A DNA stretch of 8,238 nucleotides from Candidatus Iainarchaeum sp. (GCA_021161405.1 JAGHAR010000060.1:1-8238); one strand, 5' to 3'; shown: positions 1 through 7,852, counted from the stretch's first letter. Numbers and translations: made by a program. Notes: generated by a model not told the origin, from the letters alone.

Positions 1-429
1 GTAGAGAATACTGCGGAGATAGAAAGAGTAAAGATTCTTAATACTGTAAAGATACAAGATGGATTAATAAGGATAAATTATGTAGCTGGCAAAGCTGCTG
101 AGAAACAACTCTCAGAAAAAGAAAATACAATCAGAGAGTTGTGTAATCTTCTTGGAGTAGAGAAGGAACAGCTCCTTGCAAGATGCAAAGAACTGTTTGA
201 AAAATGGAAAAAAGCCAGAAAGGCCGTAAAGAAAGGCAAACAAATCGAACTTTCTGAAATAGAACTCTCGTCCAAAGAACAGCTAACAAAGGAAGAGCTT
301 AGTGTTGAGGCACTATTGCACAACATAGCAACAGTACTAAAGACGCAGGAGCAGTATCTCTTAAATACTGTTAAACGTTTTTTAAAAGAACTCGAAGAAT
401 TTAAGGAAAAAATCGCTAAATTAAAATAA
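1..429 (+). CDS. alaS: Alanyl-tRNA synthetase, C-terminal fragment (5' part outside window)
   Basis: The reading frame is open from base 1 to the TAA at 427-429, giving 142 visible residues; a TTG at 139 is internal, not the start. AlaRS charges tRNA-Ala with alanine in the cytoplasm. The first visible residues (TAEIERVKIL, then VKIQDGLIRINYVAGKAA) match the block that in archaeal AlaRS directly follows the CxxxH zinc motif of the editing domain; bacterial AlaRS differs here. After it come two lysine/glutamate-rich helical blocks of similar pattern (about visible residues 50-75 and 110-140), likely coiled coil. The protein then stops at KIAKLK. The DHHA1 (C-Ala) domain that normally closes AlaRS is not visible here or in the next gene, so this enzyme looks naturally short. 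The next gene starts 21 nt downstream on the same strand, suggesting co-transcription. Family assignment rests on recalled conserved blocks and is fairly secure. Confidence 0.85.
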   Translation, partial: VENTAEIERVKILNTVKIQDGLIRINYVAGKAAEKQLSEKENTIRELCNLLGVEKEQLLARCKELFEKWKKARKAVKKGKQIELSEIELSSKEQLTKEELSVEALLHNIATVLKTQEQYLLNTVKRFLKELEEFKEKIAKLK

Positions 430-450
430 CTGTTTGCAATCTATCTTTAC

Positions 451-1068
451 ATGCTGAATTGGCTGAAAAGATTGTTCGGAGAGGATCGAATATTAAATAA
501 AGCCCGTATAAAAGCGTTGGATGAATTCAGAGCAAGAGCTATCCAAGCTCTTGATGAGCTGATAAAAGATACAAAAGACCCTACTACGCAAGAATTGTTT
601 AGAAAAATGAAAGATAATGTTGCAGATACAAAGATTTATTTCTATCCAAGGCGGTTTCTTAAAGCTGGTATGCAGAGGATAGGAAACTTGTTTCTGAGTA
701 ATGTGGTTCGTGGAGAGCACGTTAACGTAATAAAAATACTTCAGATTGGGAAGAACAGATTTGTCCTAAGAAGCCACTACATTAACCTGCCAGCGAATTA
801 TATATTTCAAGGAGACAAACTCAGTATAGAAGGCATATTAACGTTATGCCATGAGTATGCCCATTTCCCAAAGAGATTGATTTCAGTATTTGCATCCAAG
901 AATGGTTTTTCTGTTTCTGCTACAGAGGAACTTCTTGCTGATGCACTGGCTGCTAAACTTGCAAGAAAGCTTGGATTTTCAAAACATGCAATTTTAAACC
1001 ACTTTGCTGGGAGGGAATTTATTTACGGAGCAAAAGGGAAAAAGCTGGTTGAGAAAGCAGCAGAATAA
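451..1068 (+). CDS. Small HExxH zinc metallopeptidase-like protein, function unknown
   Basis: This 205-residue protein has no signal peptide or clear membrane segment and is probably cytosolic. The key signature is HEYAH at residues 134-138, a HExxH zinc-binding/catalytic motif preceded by a hydrophobic helix (IEGILTLC), followed about 20 residues later by EELLADALA (159-167). E160 and D164 give the ExxxD pattern that supplies the third zinc ligand in gluzincins such as M48 peptidases and minigluzincins. The N-terminal third (1-60) is charged and helical; residues 60-120 look like mixed beta strands leading into the active-site helix. The ATG lies 21 nt after the alaS stop with no obvious promoter or Shine-Dalgarno between, so it is probably read through from alaS. 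I do not recognise the specific family or substrate. It could be an active protease or a metal-binding relative. Its place between alaS and leuS may simply reflect operon packing. Confidence 0.75.
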   Translation: MLNWLKRLFGEDRILNKARIKALDEFRARAIQALDELIKDTKDPTTQELFRKMKDNVADTKIYFYPRRFLKAGMQRIGNLFLSNVVRGEHVNVIKILQIGKNRFVLRSHYINLPANYIFQGDKLSIEGILTLCHEYAHFPKRLISVFASKNGFSVSATEELLADALAAKLARKLGFSKHAILNHFAGREFIYGAKGKKLVEKAAE

Positions 1069-1081
1069 TCGGAAAAGTAAA

Positions 1082-1097
1082 TACAAATAAAAATTTA
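1082..1097 (+). promoter_or_regulatory. Putative TATA box for leuS
   Basis: This A/T-only stretch (apart from one C) is centred about 26 nt before the chosen leuS ATG at 1116, the spacing expected between an archaeal TATA box and a transcription start at or next to the start codon. It would make leuS leaderless. There is no separate BRE-like element that I can identify confidently, and read-through from the upstream gene is equally possible. Confidence 0.35.
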
Positions 1098-1115
1098 ATG
1101 GGGTTGCTTATTTTC

Positions 1116-3809
1116 ATGCCATACGAGCCGCAGAAGATTGAACCAAAATGGCAGAAGGAATGGGAAAAAGCAGGCATATTTAAAGTAAGGCCAACAAAAG
1201 ACAAGCCAAAATTCTACTGTTTGGAGATGTTCCCATATCCAAGTGGAAAATTACATATGGGACATGTTAGGAACTACGCTATAGGAGATTGTTTAGCAAG
1301 ATACAAGAGAATGCAAGGCTATAATGTTCTCTATCCGATGGGCTACGATGCATTTGGTTTGCCTGCGGAAAACGCTGCCCTGGAAAAAGGTGTACATCCT
1401 AAAGAATGGACATTTGGCAGAATCGAAGAGATGCGTAAGCAGCAAAAGCGAATGGGTTTTAGCTATGATTGGGACAGAGAAATAATCACCTGTGTGCCTG
1501 AGTATTACAAATGGAACCAGTGGTTCTTTTTAAAATTTTACGAGAAGGGCTTGGTTTACAGAGCAAAGGCAACAGTAAACTGGTGCCCTAAATGCAATAC
1601 TGTTTTGGCAAATGAGCAGGTTGTTAATGGGAGATGCTGGAGACATTCCGACACTATTGTAGAGAAGCGCAGCCTAGAGCAATGGTTTTTGCGTATTACT
1701 GCTTATGCAGAGGAATTACTTAAAGATTTGGAAAAGCTGAAGTATTGGCCAGAGCGCGTTAAAACAATGCAGAAAAATTGGATAGGCAAAAGCATAGGTA
1801 CAGAATTTGAAATGCAGGTTAAAGATATGGATGAAAAGATAAAAATCTTCACTACTCGCATAGACACTGTCTACGGAATGACTTTCGTTGTTTTGGCTCC
1901 AGAACATCCTTTGGTTGAGAAGCTTGTTAAAGGCACAGAGTATGAGGAAGATGTTAAACGCTATATTGCTGAAGCAAAACAGAAAACAGAAATAGAACGC
2001 TCGGCAGAGGATAAAGAGAAGACAGGAGTATTTACAGGCAGATATGCAATAAATCCCTTCAACAACGAGGTTGTGCCAATTTTCGTTGGAGATTTTGTAC
2101 TGCCGCATTATGGTACAGGAGCAGTAATGGCTGTTCCCGCGCATGATCAACGCGATTTTGATTTTGCAAAGAAATACGATCTGCAGATAAGACCGGTTGT
2201 GTTTCCCGAAGACGGGGAATTAGATGGAAACAATATGGAAAAGGCGTATGAAGAATACGGTATCTTGAGGAACAGTGGCGAGTTTAGTGGTTTGCATAGT
2301 AAGGAAGCAATAGAAAAAATGACTTCTTGGCTAGAAAAAAAGGGAATTGGAAAGAAAGCAGTATACTACAAGATTAGAGACTGGCTTATTTCAAGGCAAC
2401 GTTATTGGGGAACGCCCATTCCCTTTATAAAGTGTCCAAAGTGCGGCTTTGTGCCTGTTCCTGAAAAAGAACTTCCAGTAGAATTGCCAGAGAATGTAGA
2501 TTTTAAAGCCGGAGGAAATCCATTGGCAACAAATAAAGAATTTGTAGATACAACCTGCCCAAAATGTGGTGGAAAGGCAAAGAGAGAAACAGATACGATG
2601 GATACTTTCTTTGATTCGAGCTGGTATTTCTTCCGCTACTGTTCTCCAAAGGAAGATAAAATACCGTTTAATAAAGAAGCAGATTATTGGATGCCTGTTG
2701 ATCAATACATCGGCGGTATAGAGCATGCAATATTGCACCTTTTATATGCAAGATTCTTCACAAAGGCATTAAGGGATATCGGCCTAACTAATTTGAACGA
2801 ACCGTTTGAAAGATTACTCACTCAAGGAATGGTTTTGAAAGATGGCGCAAAGATGAGCAAAAGCCTAGGCAATGTTGTTGATCCGGAGGATATAATAAAT
2901 AAATATGGCGCTGACACAGCAAGATTTTTTATACTGTTTACGGCATTGCCAGAAAAGGATATTGAATGGAGTGACGAAGGGGTAGAGTCCTGCCATAGAT
3001 TTTTAAATAAACTCTATAATTTCGTGGAGAGAAATAAAGATAGAGTAAAATTCGAATTAATAAAAAAATCAAAGCTTGGTTTAATTGATAAGGCAATTCT
3101 AAGCAAGACGGAAACTACAGTAAAAGGAGTAAGCGAGGATATGGAAAATTACAGGTTTAATTTTGCTCTTGCCAAACTTTTAGATTTATTGAATTTGTTA
3201 TGTAAATTTGAGGACAAGATAAACGATAATGTTCTTGGATATTCTCTAAAAAAACTCGTAACAATGTTTGCTCCATTTACTCCACATATAGCAGAGGAAC
3301 TCTGGCATATGCTTAGCTTTAAATCTTTCGTTTCAATTGAGAGTTGGCCTAAGCAAGAGCCGGACTATATCAATAAAGAAGCAGAACAGGCGCTAGATTA
3401 TTTAGAGGAAGTTAGAAAAGACACTTTAGAGGTGCTAAAACTAACAAAAATCAAGGAGCCGAAAAAGATAACCTATTATGTTGCCCCAGAATGGAAGAAA
3501 AAAGCACTATCAAAACTTCTGAAGATATTTAAAGAGCGGCCCGATTTTAATGCAGGCATGAAGGCTCTCCTCAAAACACCTGAGCTAACAGAGCATAGGA
3601 AAGAGTTCGAGCAGATTGTAAAATATATGGTTAAGCACTTTGGTGAATATCTTGGCAAAGAGATTATTAACGAGGCAAAGATTTTAGAAGAGTTTAAAAA
3701 AGAATTGGAGAAAGAATTTGGTTGCAATATTGTTATTGCTTCTGCTGATAAGGCAACAGGCAGGGCAACTAGAGCAATGCCTCTTAAACCAGGAATTTTG
3801 GTAGAGTAA
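1116..3809 (+). CDS. leuS: Leucyl-tRNA synthetase, bacterial-type body with archaeal-type C-terminal domain
   Basis: This class I synthetase (897 aa) charges tRNA-Leu. An in-frame ATG at 1098 adds six residues, but the start at 1116 ([13 protein letters not shown]) fits the family N-terminus and the TATA spacing. Visible motifs are HMGH (47-50), zinc module C157/C160/C174/H177, CP1 editing domain with the threonine-rich TTRIDT (246-251) and HDQRD (343-347, containing the conserved editing aspartate), a second zinc knuckle CPKC (440-443) and CPKC (481-484), and KMSKS (579-583). The editing domain follows the zinc module, the bacterial arrangement, and [16 protein letters not shown] is bacterial in sequence. 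After HIAEELW (724-730) the protein switches: it lacks the bacterial VQVNGKVR ending and instead has [15 protein letters not shown] and a final [14 protein letters not shown], as in archaeal LeuRS. Catalytic and editing sites appear intact. The gene ends with TAA directly against the convergent gene at 3810. Confidence 0.97.
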   Translation: MPYEPQKIEPKWQKEWEKAGIFKVRPTKDKPKFYCLEMFPYPSGKLHMGHVRNYAIGDCLARYKRMQGYNVLYPMGYDAFGLPAENAALEKGVHPKEWTFGRIEEMRKQQKRMGFSYDWDREIITCVPEYYKWNQWFFLKFYEKGLVYRAKATVNWCPKCNTVLANEQVVNGRCWRHSDTIVEKRSLEQWFLRITAYAEELLKDLEKLKYWPERVKTMQKNWIGKSIGTEFEMQVKDMDEKIKIFTTRIDTVYGMTFVVLAPEHPLVEKLVKGTEYEEDVKRYIAEAKQKTEIERSAEDKEKTGVFTGRYAINPFNNEVVPIFVGDFVLPHYGTGAVMAVPAHDQRDFDFAKKYDLQIRPVVFPEDGELDGNNMEKAYEEYGILRNSGEFSGLHSKEAIEKMTSWLEKKGIGKKAVYYKIRDWLISRQRYWGTPIPFIKCPKCGFVPVPEKELPVELPENVDFKAGGNPLATNKEFVDTTCPKCGGKAKRETDTMDTFFDSSWYFFRYCSPKEDKIPFNKEADYWMPVDQYIGGIEHAILHLLYARFFTKALRDIGLTNLNEPFERLLTQGMVLKDGAKMSKSLGNVVDPEDIINKYGADTARFFILFTALPEKDIEWSDEGVESCHRFLNKLYNFVERNKDRVKFELIKKSKLGLIDKAILSKTETTVKGVSEDMENYRFNFALAKLLDLLNLLCKFEDKINDNVLGYSLKKLVTMFAPFTPHIAEELWHMLSFKSFVSIESWPKQEPDYINKEAEQALDYLEEVRKDTLEVLKLTKIKEPKKITYYVAPEWKKKALSKLLKIFKERPDFNAGMKALLKTPELTEHRKEFEQIVKYMVKHFGEYLGKEIINEAKILEEFKKELEKEFGCNIVIASADKATGRATRAMPLKPGILVE

Positions 3810-4355
3810 TCATGCAAAAAATTTGAATGGAAAGAGTAAAAACTTTCCGCTTGCAATATTTCTGAATATGTTTAAAAGTCCAAGGCCAATGTCTGTAATA
3901 ATTAACTTGACTGCTCTAACAAAATCTGCTGCCTTTATTATTATCCTTCCGTTATCGATAGCTCTCTGCAATGCTTTTATTGAAGGTTTTTGCGATAGTT
4001 CAATAGCTGTTACTTCATCTGAAAAGACAAACAATGTTGGTTGCTCAAAGAAACCTTCTTTTATTCTATAAATTTTTGCATTTCTTGTTTCCACGCCGAA
4101 CCTGCATTTGCTTCCATCAGTTCTTGTTATTTCTATATTTATAATTTCATTTGCATAGAGGATGTTGATTGGGGAGATATTGCCAAAATCAAAGCCCTCA
4201 AATTTTTTTGTTCTTTTGACTGCTTCACTGCATGTTAAAGAGCTTCCGATCTTTGCAATATTTTCCTTCTGCGTTTTTGTTAGTTTATAGCCGTATACAG
4301 AACTCGCAACCATTAACAACAAAACAAAACCAAAAACCAAAATCTTTTCTCGCAT
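3810..4355 (-). CDS. Small secreted protein of unknown function (possible SCP2-like fold)
   Basis: This protein of 181 residues starts with a classic signal peptide: MREK, a hydrophobic core (ILVFGFVLLLMVASSV) and a likely cleavage near residue 22 (VYG). The mature part of about 159 residues would therefore lie outside the membrane. It has two cysteines, C42 and C84, which could form a disulfide. The region from about 68 to 160 (strands NIEITRTDG, KCRFGVETR, IYRIKEG, TLFVFSDE, then a helix and GRIIIKAADFVRAVKLI) recalls the order of SCP2/sterol-carrier-like domains, but this is a weak resemblance by eye, not an identification. The C-terminus is hydrophobic/aromatic (GKFLLFPFKFFA). The ATG is supported by a TATA-like box about 25 nt upstream, implying leaderless transcription. 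It lies 53 nt behind argS on the same strand and its TGA abuts the leuS TAA. Real gene: likely. Function: unknown. Confidence 0.75.
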   Translation of the reverse strand: MREKILVFGFVLLLMVASSVYGYKLTKTQKENIAKIGSSLTCSEAVKRTKKFEGFDFGNISPINILYANEIINIEITRTDGSKCRFGVETRNAKIYRIKEGFFEQPTLFVFSDEVTAIELSQKPSIKALQRAIDNGRIIIKAADFVRAVKLIITDIGLGLLNIFRNIASGKFLLFPFKFFA

Positions 4356-4375
4356 TATGAAAAAATAGTATAGGT

Positions 4376-4385
4376 TATATTTATA
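4376..4385 (-). promoter_or_regulatory. Putative TATA box for the secreted-protein gene
   Basis: On the minus strand this reads TATAAATATA, inside AAAGTATAAATATAACC. Its centre is about 25 nt upstream of the ATG at 4355, ideal archaeal spacing for a leaderless transcript. It lies in the 53-nt gap after argS, so this gene can be expressed on its own. Confidence 0.55.
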
Positions 4386-4408
4386 CTTTGCTGTTTATTT
4401 TTTTGCTC

Positions 4409-6091
4409 TTACATCTCCTCCAGATAATCGATATTTAAAATTTTTAAACTAAATTCTACAAACCTTACAAATTGTTCAACCAACTCTAGCCGTTGTTTAT
4501 GCACATAGTTTTGTTCAATCACCTGCTGCTGATGGTAAAAAGAATTGAAGGCCTCACAAAGTTTGATTAAAAATTGCGCAAGATGGTGCATGCTGTGGTT
4601 GCGCATACAGTTATTCAACGCATCCTCGAATTCTAAAAATACTTTAATTAATTCTTTCTCTGTATCATTAATTAATTCTTTGCTTTTTTTTCTTTTTTTG
4701 GCCTTCGCCTTTCTTAGAATGCTCTTTGCTCTTGCTAAGGAGTAGAGAATATAAGGTCCTGTTTCCCCATCAAAGGATACGCTCTCTTTTGGCCTAAACA
4801 TTATTTCTTTTTTTGTTTCTATTTTGAGAAGCATAAACTTTATTGCTGCTAATGCAATAATTTCTGCCCTTCTGTTTAGTTCGGTTTTAGTTAGATTAGG
4901 ATATCTTTTTTTTATTTCGTTTATTGCGAGCTCTTTTACCTCTTCAATTAAATCGTCAGCATCTACAACAGTTCCTTCTCTGCTTTTCATCTTTCCATGT
5001 GGCAATAAAACCAATCCATACCAAATATGCTTACATCTTTTAGCCCATTCAAAGCCAAGTTTTTCAAAGATTTTTACCATCTGTTTAAAGTATAATTGTT
5101 GCTCGTGTGCTGTCAGCCATATCTGCTCGTGCAATTTATATTTTTCAAATTTGTATGGAGTTAATGCCAAATCGTTTGTTGCGTATACAGAGGTGCCGTC
5201 AGCTCTTAAAACAATTTTATTTGGCAATTCCGGTTCTAATTCCGCATAGATTGCACCGTCTTCTCTAACTTTGAAAACCCCTTTTTTAATTCCCTTTTCG
5301 ATTAATGGCTTTGCTTTATCGTAAAACTCGCTTTCAAAGAACCACACATCAAATTTTGAGCCAATTCTTTTATAGGTTTCCTTAGCACCTTCAAGCCAAT
5401 AGTTCTTTATTTTTTGCCAAAGCTTTCTTGTTTCTTTATCTTTTGCTTCCCATTTTTTGAGCATCTCTCTTGCTTGCTTTTCCAGCTGCGGCATTTCTTG
5501 TTTTTTCTTTTCGAACAGCACATAGTAATCTCCAACAAAGTGGTCTGGCTTTTTTTTCTCGCTCTTCGGCGTTTTTCCCTTGCCAAAGAATTTATAGGCA
5601 AGCATAGCTTTGCAGATGTGAATTCCCCTATCGTTTACAAGATTAGCCCTAATAACTTCGTAACCAAAAAATTCGTAAAGATTGCTTAACGCCATGCCAA
5701 GGGAATCATTACGTAGATGACCTAAATGTAAGGGCTTGTTAGAATTTGGACTTGAGTATTCTATCATTATGCGCTTCTTCTTTCTTTTGGCTTTGAATTC
5801 GTATTTTTTTAACTCTGCCAGAATATCTTCCAAATTTAATTTAAAATTCAAATAAGGCCCAACAGCAAAACTTTCCTCTATAAATCTGCCCTTAACACCA
5901 ACAAGCTTTTTCGCTATTTTTTTTGGCTCCTCTTTAAGCTCTTTTGCAAGCACGAAGCATGGCAGCGCGAGATCAGCATCCTTAACCTTTGCTATTTCAA
6001 TATTTTCCTTTATAACTGCTTTGAGCTTTTTCTCTGCACTGAGCTTCTTTGCAACACTCTTGGCAATTTCACTCTTAATTCTGTCCAGCAT
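4409..6091 (-). CDS. argS: Arginyl-tRNA synthetase, bacterial (Bacteroidota-like) type
   Basis: This 560-residue class I synthetase charges tRNA-Arg in the cytoplasm. Domains in order: N-terminal Add-1 domain recognising the tRNA D-loop (about 1-95, ending VGPYLNFKLN); Rossmann catalytic domain with IEYSSPNSNKPLHLGHLRND (HLGH at 122-125); the KMSK-equivalent loop KMKSREGTVVDADDL (367-381); and a helical DALR anticodon-binding domain (about 445-560) ending ILNIDYLEEM, close to the usual C-terminal ERM. From family memory, the NDRGIHICK block (153-161) and GKMKSREGTVVDADDL are typical of Bacteroidota ArgRS rather than archaeal forms, which usually have KMSxRxG. This suggests horizontal acquisition. 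Lysine-rich stretches at 100-107 and 461-471 lie in linkers. The ATG at 6091 directly touches the divergent promoter shared with pyrG. The cognate tRNA-Arg(UCU) lies about 1.8 kb away beyond pyrG. Confidence 0.97.
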   Translation of the reverse strand: MLDRIKSEIAKSVAKKLSAEKKLKAVIKENIEIAKVKDADLALPCFVLAKELKEEPKKIAKKLVGVKGRFIEESFAVGPYLNFKLNLEDILAELKKYEFKAKRKKKRIMIEYSSPNSNKPLHLGHLRNDSLGMALSNLYEFFGYEVIRANLVNDRGIHICKAMLAYKFFGKGKTPKSEKKKPDHFVGDYYVLFEKKKQEMPQLEKQAREMLKKWEAKDKETRKLWQKIKNYWLEGAKETYKRIGSKFDVWFFESEFYDKAKPLIEKGIKKGVFKVREDGAIYAELEPELPNKIVLRADGTSVYATNDLALTPYKFEKYKLHEQIWLTAHEQQLYFKQMVKIFEKLGFEWAKRCKHIWYGLVLLPHGKMKSREGTVVDADDLIEEVKELAINEIKKRYPNLTKTELNRRAEIIALAAIKFMLLKIETKKEIMFRPKESVSFDGETGPYILYSLARAKSILRKAKAKKRKKSKELINDTEKELIKVFLEFEDALNNCMRNHSMHHLAQFLIKLCEAFNSFYHQQQVIEQNYVHKQRLELVEQFVRFVEFSLKILNIDYLEEM

Positions 6092-6094
6092 ATG

Positions 6095-6139
6095 AAAAGA
6101 TTTTTATATAAGTTTAAATTTATATTTGAAGGGCCGCTA
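6095..6139. promoter_or_regulatory. Compact divergent promoter between argS and pyrG
   Basis: The 48-bp gap between the argS ATG (6091, minus) and the chosen pyrG ATG (6140, plus) is almost pure A/T. For pyrG, TTTATATAAG at 6103-6112 lies about 26 nt before a start near 6133, leaving a leader of a few bases. For argS, the minus-strand sequence AAATATAAATTTAAA (6113-6127) lies about 25 nt before a start near 6096. The two boxes are adjacent, so the pre-initiation complexes could compete. Transcription starts are inferred from spacing only. Confidence 0.5.
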
Positions 6140-7834
6140 ATGAATGTCAAGAATAAAAAGCTGATTTTTGTTAGCGGCGGTGTTATCAGTGGCGTTGGTA
6201 AGGGCACAATAACAGCTTCTATTGCTAAATGTTTGCAGCAACGCTCCTTAAAAGTAGCGGTTGTGAAAATAGATCCATATATTAACATAGATGCCGGCAC
6301 AATGAGACCAACCGAACATGGCGAGGTCTGGGTAACTCATGACGGAGGTGAAATAGATCAAGATTTGGGCAACTATGAACGTTTTTTGGATATAAACATC
6401 TCCAAGCGGAATAACATTACAACTGGGCAGATATATCTTTCTTTAATTGAAAAAGAACGCGCAGGAAAATTTTTAGGAAAAACAGTTCAACCAATACCTC
6501 ATCTTATAGAGGAAATAAAGAACAGAATTAATGAAGCTACAAGAGGGAGCGATGTTGCTTTAGTGGAGATAGGTGGCACAGTTGGTGACTATGAGAATTT
6601 TCCCTATCTTTTTGCTGCGAAATCATTTGAGATAGAATACGGCAAAGAAAATGTAGTGCATATCTTGGTTAGCTATTTACCGATGCCAAAGCATCTTGGC
6701 GAGGCAAAAACAAAACCAACGCAACAAGCCATAAGAGCATTAAATGAAATTGCTATTGTGCCAGATTTTATAATTTGCAGAGCGGAGCAAGAGATTGATG
6801 ACTCGAGGAAAGAAAAGATAGAGCGCTATGCAAATATCCCTAGTGAACATGTCATCTCGGCTCCAGACCTTGACATAGTATATGAAATTCCACTAAAACT
6901 TGAAAAAGAAGGATTTATAGACAAATTGCTAAAGAGATTATCCTTGCATAGTAGAAAACCTGACTGGAGTGAATGGAAGAAAAGAATTAACTCTCTGAAA
7001 AATCCGAGGAGGATATTTAAAGTCGCGCTTGTAGGCAAGTACATAGCCAGCGGACATTTTTCACTTGCAGATTCTTACATTTCTATTAACGAGGCATTAA
7101 AGCATGCTGCCGCATTCTTAAATTCCAATGTTGAGATCGGTTGGATCGATGCTAACAAATTGAACGAAAAACAGCTTGCGCTATTTGATGCAATCATTGT
7201 GCCGGGCGGTTTTGGCTCAACAGGAGTGGAGGGAAAAATTAATGCAATAAAATTTGCAAGAGAAACCAATAAGCCTTTTTTGGGTCTGTGCTATGGGATG
7301 CAGCTTGCGGTAGTCGAATTCGCAAGGAATGTCTGCAATCTTGAAGAGGCACACACAACCGAAGTAAACCCAAAAACAAAGCATCCGGTAATTGATATTC
7401 TTCCAGAGCAAAGAGAAATTTTGAAAGAAGGCAAGCTCGGTGCATCGATGCGTTTAGGAGAGTACGCTGCTGTTGTGGAGAAAGATAGCAAGGTTTACGA
7501 AGTCTACAAGAGGTTTGGTAGAATAAGGCGTGATACTATGAAGCTGAAAACTTTGGAAGAATTTAGGAAAGGAATTATTCCGAGAGGAAGTAATGTAATA
7601 ATCGAAAGGCACAGGCACAGGTATGAAGTAAATCCCAAGTATCACAAAATTTTGCAGCAGCATGGCCTAAAATTCAGCGGTTTGCACTTGCGCAGCGACG
7701 GAATAAAATTGGTTGAATTTATCGAACTTCCAAACCACAGATTCTTTGTGGCAACGCAGGCACACCCGGAATTTACCTCTAGGTTCTTGAGGCCTGCTCC
7801 TTTATTTGTTGCTCTTTTAGAGGCCTGCCTATAG
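6140..7834 (+). CDS. pyrG: CTP synthase (glutamine-hydrolysing)
   Basis: This 564-residue enzyme makes CTP from UTP, ATP and glutamine-derived ammonia, the last step of de novo pyrimidine nucleotide synthesis. The frame is open from an ATG at 6092, but that start overlaps the TATA region; the ATG at 6140 (MNVKNKKLIFVSGGVISGVGKG) matches the family. Numbered from there: P-loop SGGVISGVGKGT (12-23), DPYINIDAGTM (45-55) and HGEVWVTHDGGE (60-71), Mg/UTP site VEIGGTVGD (142-150), and QPIPHL (117-122). The class I glutamine amidotransferase half has the oxyanion loop PGGFG (355-359), nucleophile C384 in GLCYGMQ, and H542/E544 in AHPEF, so the triad is complete. INIDAGT and DLGNYERFL resemble archaeal versions. 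About 25 extra residues lie between VYEVYKR and the conserved ERHRHRYE (489-496). CTP product and inhibitor control is expected from the family. The gene is divergent from argS and convergent with the tRNA gene. Confidence 0.98.
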   Translation: MNVKNKKLIFVSGGVISGVGKGTITASIAKCLQQRSLKVAVVKIDPYINIDAGTMRPTEHGEVWVTHDGGEIDQDLGNYERFLDINISKRNNITTGQIYLSLIEKERAGKFLGKTVQPIPHLIEEIKNRINEATRGSDVALVEIGGTVGDYENFPYLFAAKSFEIEYGKENVVHILVSYLPMPKHLGEAKTKPTQQAIRALNEIAIVPDFIICRAEQEIDDSRKEKIERYANIPSEHVISAPDLDIVYEIPLKLEKEGFIDKLLKRLSLHSRKPDWSEWKKRINSLKNPRRIFKVALVGKYIASGHFSLADSYISINEALKHAAAFLNSNVEIGWIDANKLNEKQLALFDAIIVPGGFGSTGVEGKINAIKFARETNKPFLGLCYGMQLAVVEFARNVCNLEEAHTTEVNPKTKHPVIDILPEQREILKEGKLGASMRLGEYAAVVEKDSKVYEVYKRFGRIRRDTMKLKTLEEFRKGIIPRGSNVIIERHRHRYEVNPKYHKILQQHGLKFSGLHLRSDGIKLVEFIELPNHRFFVATQAHPEFTSRFLRPAPLFVALLEACL

Positions 7835-7852
7835 AAGCAGTAAAATTAATAA

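Noticed and set aside
139..429. A separate 96-aa gene starting at TTG 139
   Set aside because: The same frame is open to base 1 and the upstream residues are archaeal AlaRS sequence, so this is the end of alaS.
1098..1115. Six-residue extension of LeuRS from the ATG at 1098
   Set aside because: The TATA-like sequence would run up to this ATG, and [13 protein letters not shown] at 1116 matches the usual LeuRS N-terminus. Not fully excluded.
1716..2150. 144-aa minus-strand frame opposite leuS
   Set aside because: It lies entirely within the conserved LeuRS editing domain, is rich in Cys/Phe, and has no recognisable features of its own.
4644..4681. Direct repeat TTAATTAATTCTTT, two copies 24 nt apart
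   Set aside because: It encodes two similar KELI segments in the lysine-rich linker of ArgRS; low-complexity coding sequence explains it.
4824..5249. 141-aa plus-strand frame opposite argS
   Set aside because: It is antisense to well-conserved argS catalytic-domain sequence and has serine/phenylalanine-rich composition typical of a shadow frame.
6092..6139. A 16-residue N-terminal extension of CTP synthase from the ATG at 6092
   Set aside because: It overlaps the TATA-like region and abuts the argS start codon; family members start at the position matching the ATG at 6140.
7826..7841. Short inverted repeat CTGC...GCAG at the pyrG stop as a terminator hairpin
   Set aside because: Only four base pairs, no T-run after it, and hairpin terminators are not the archaeal norm.
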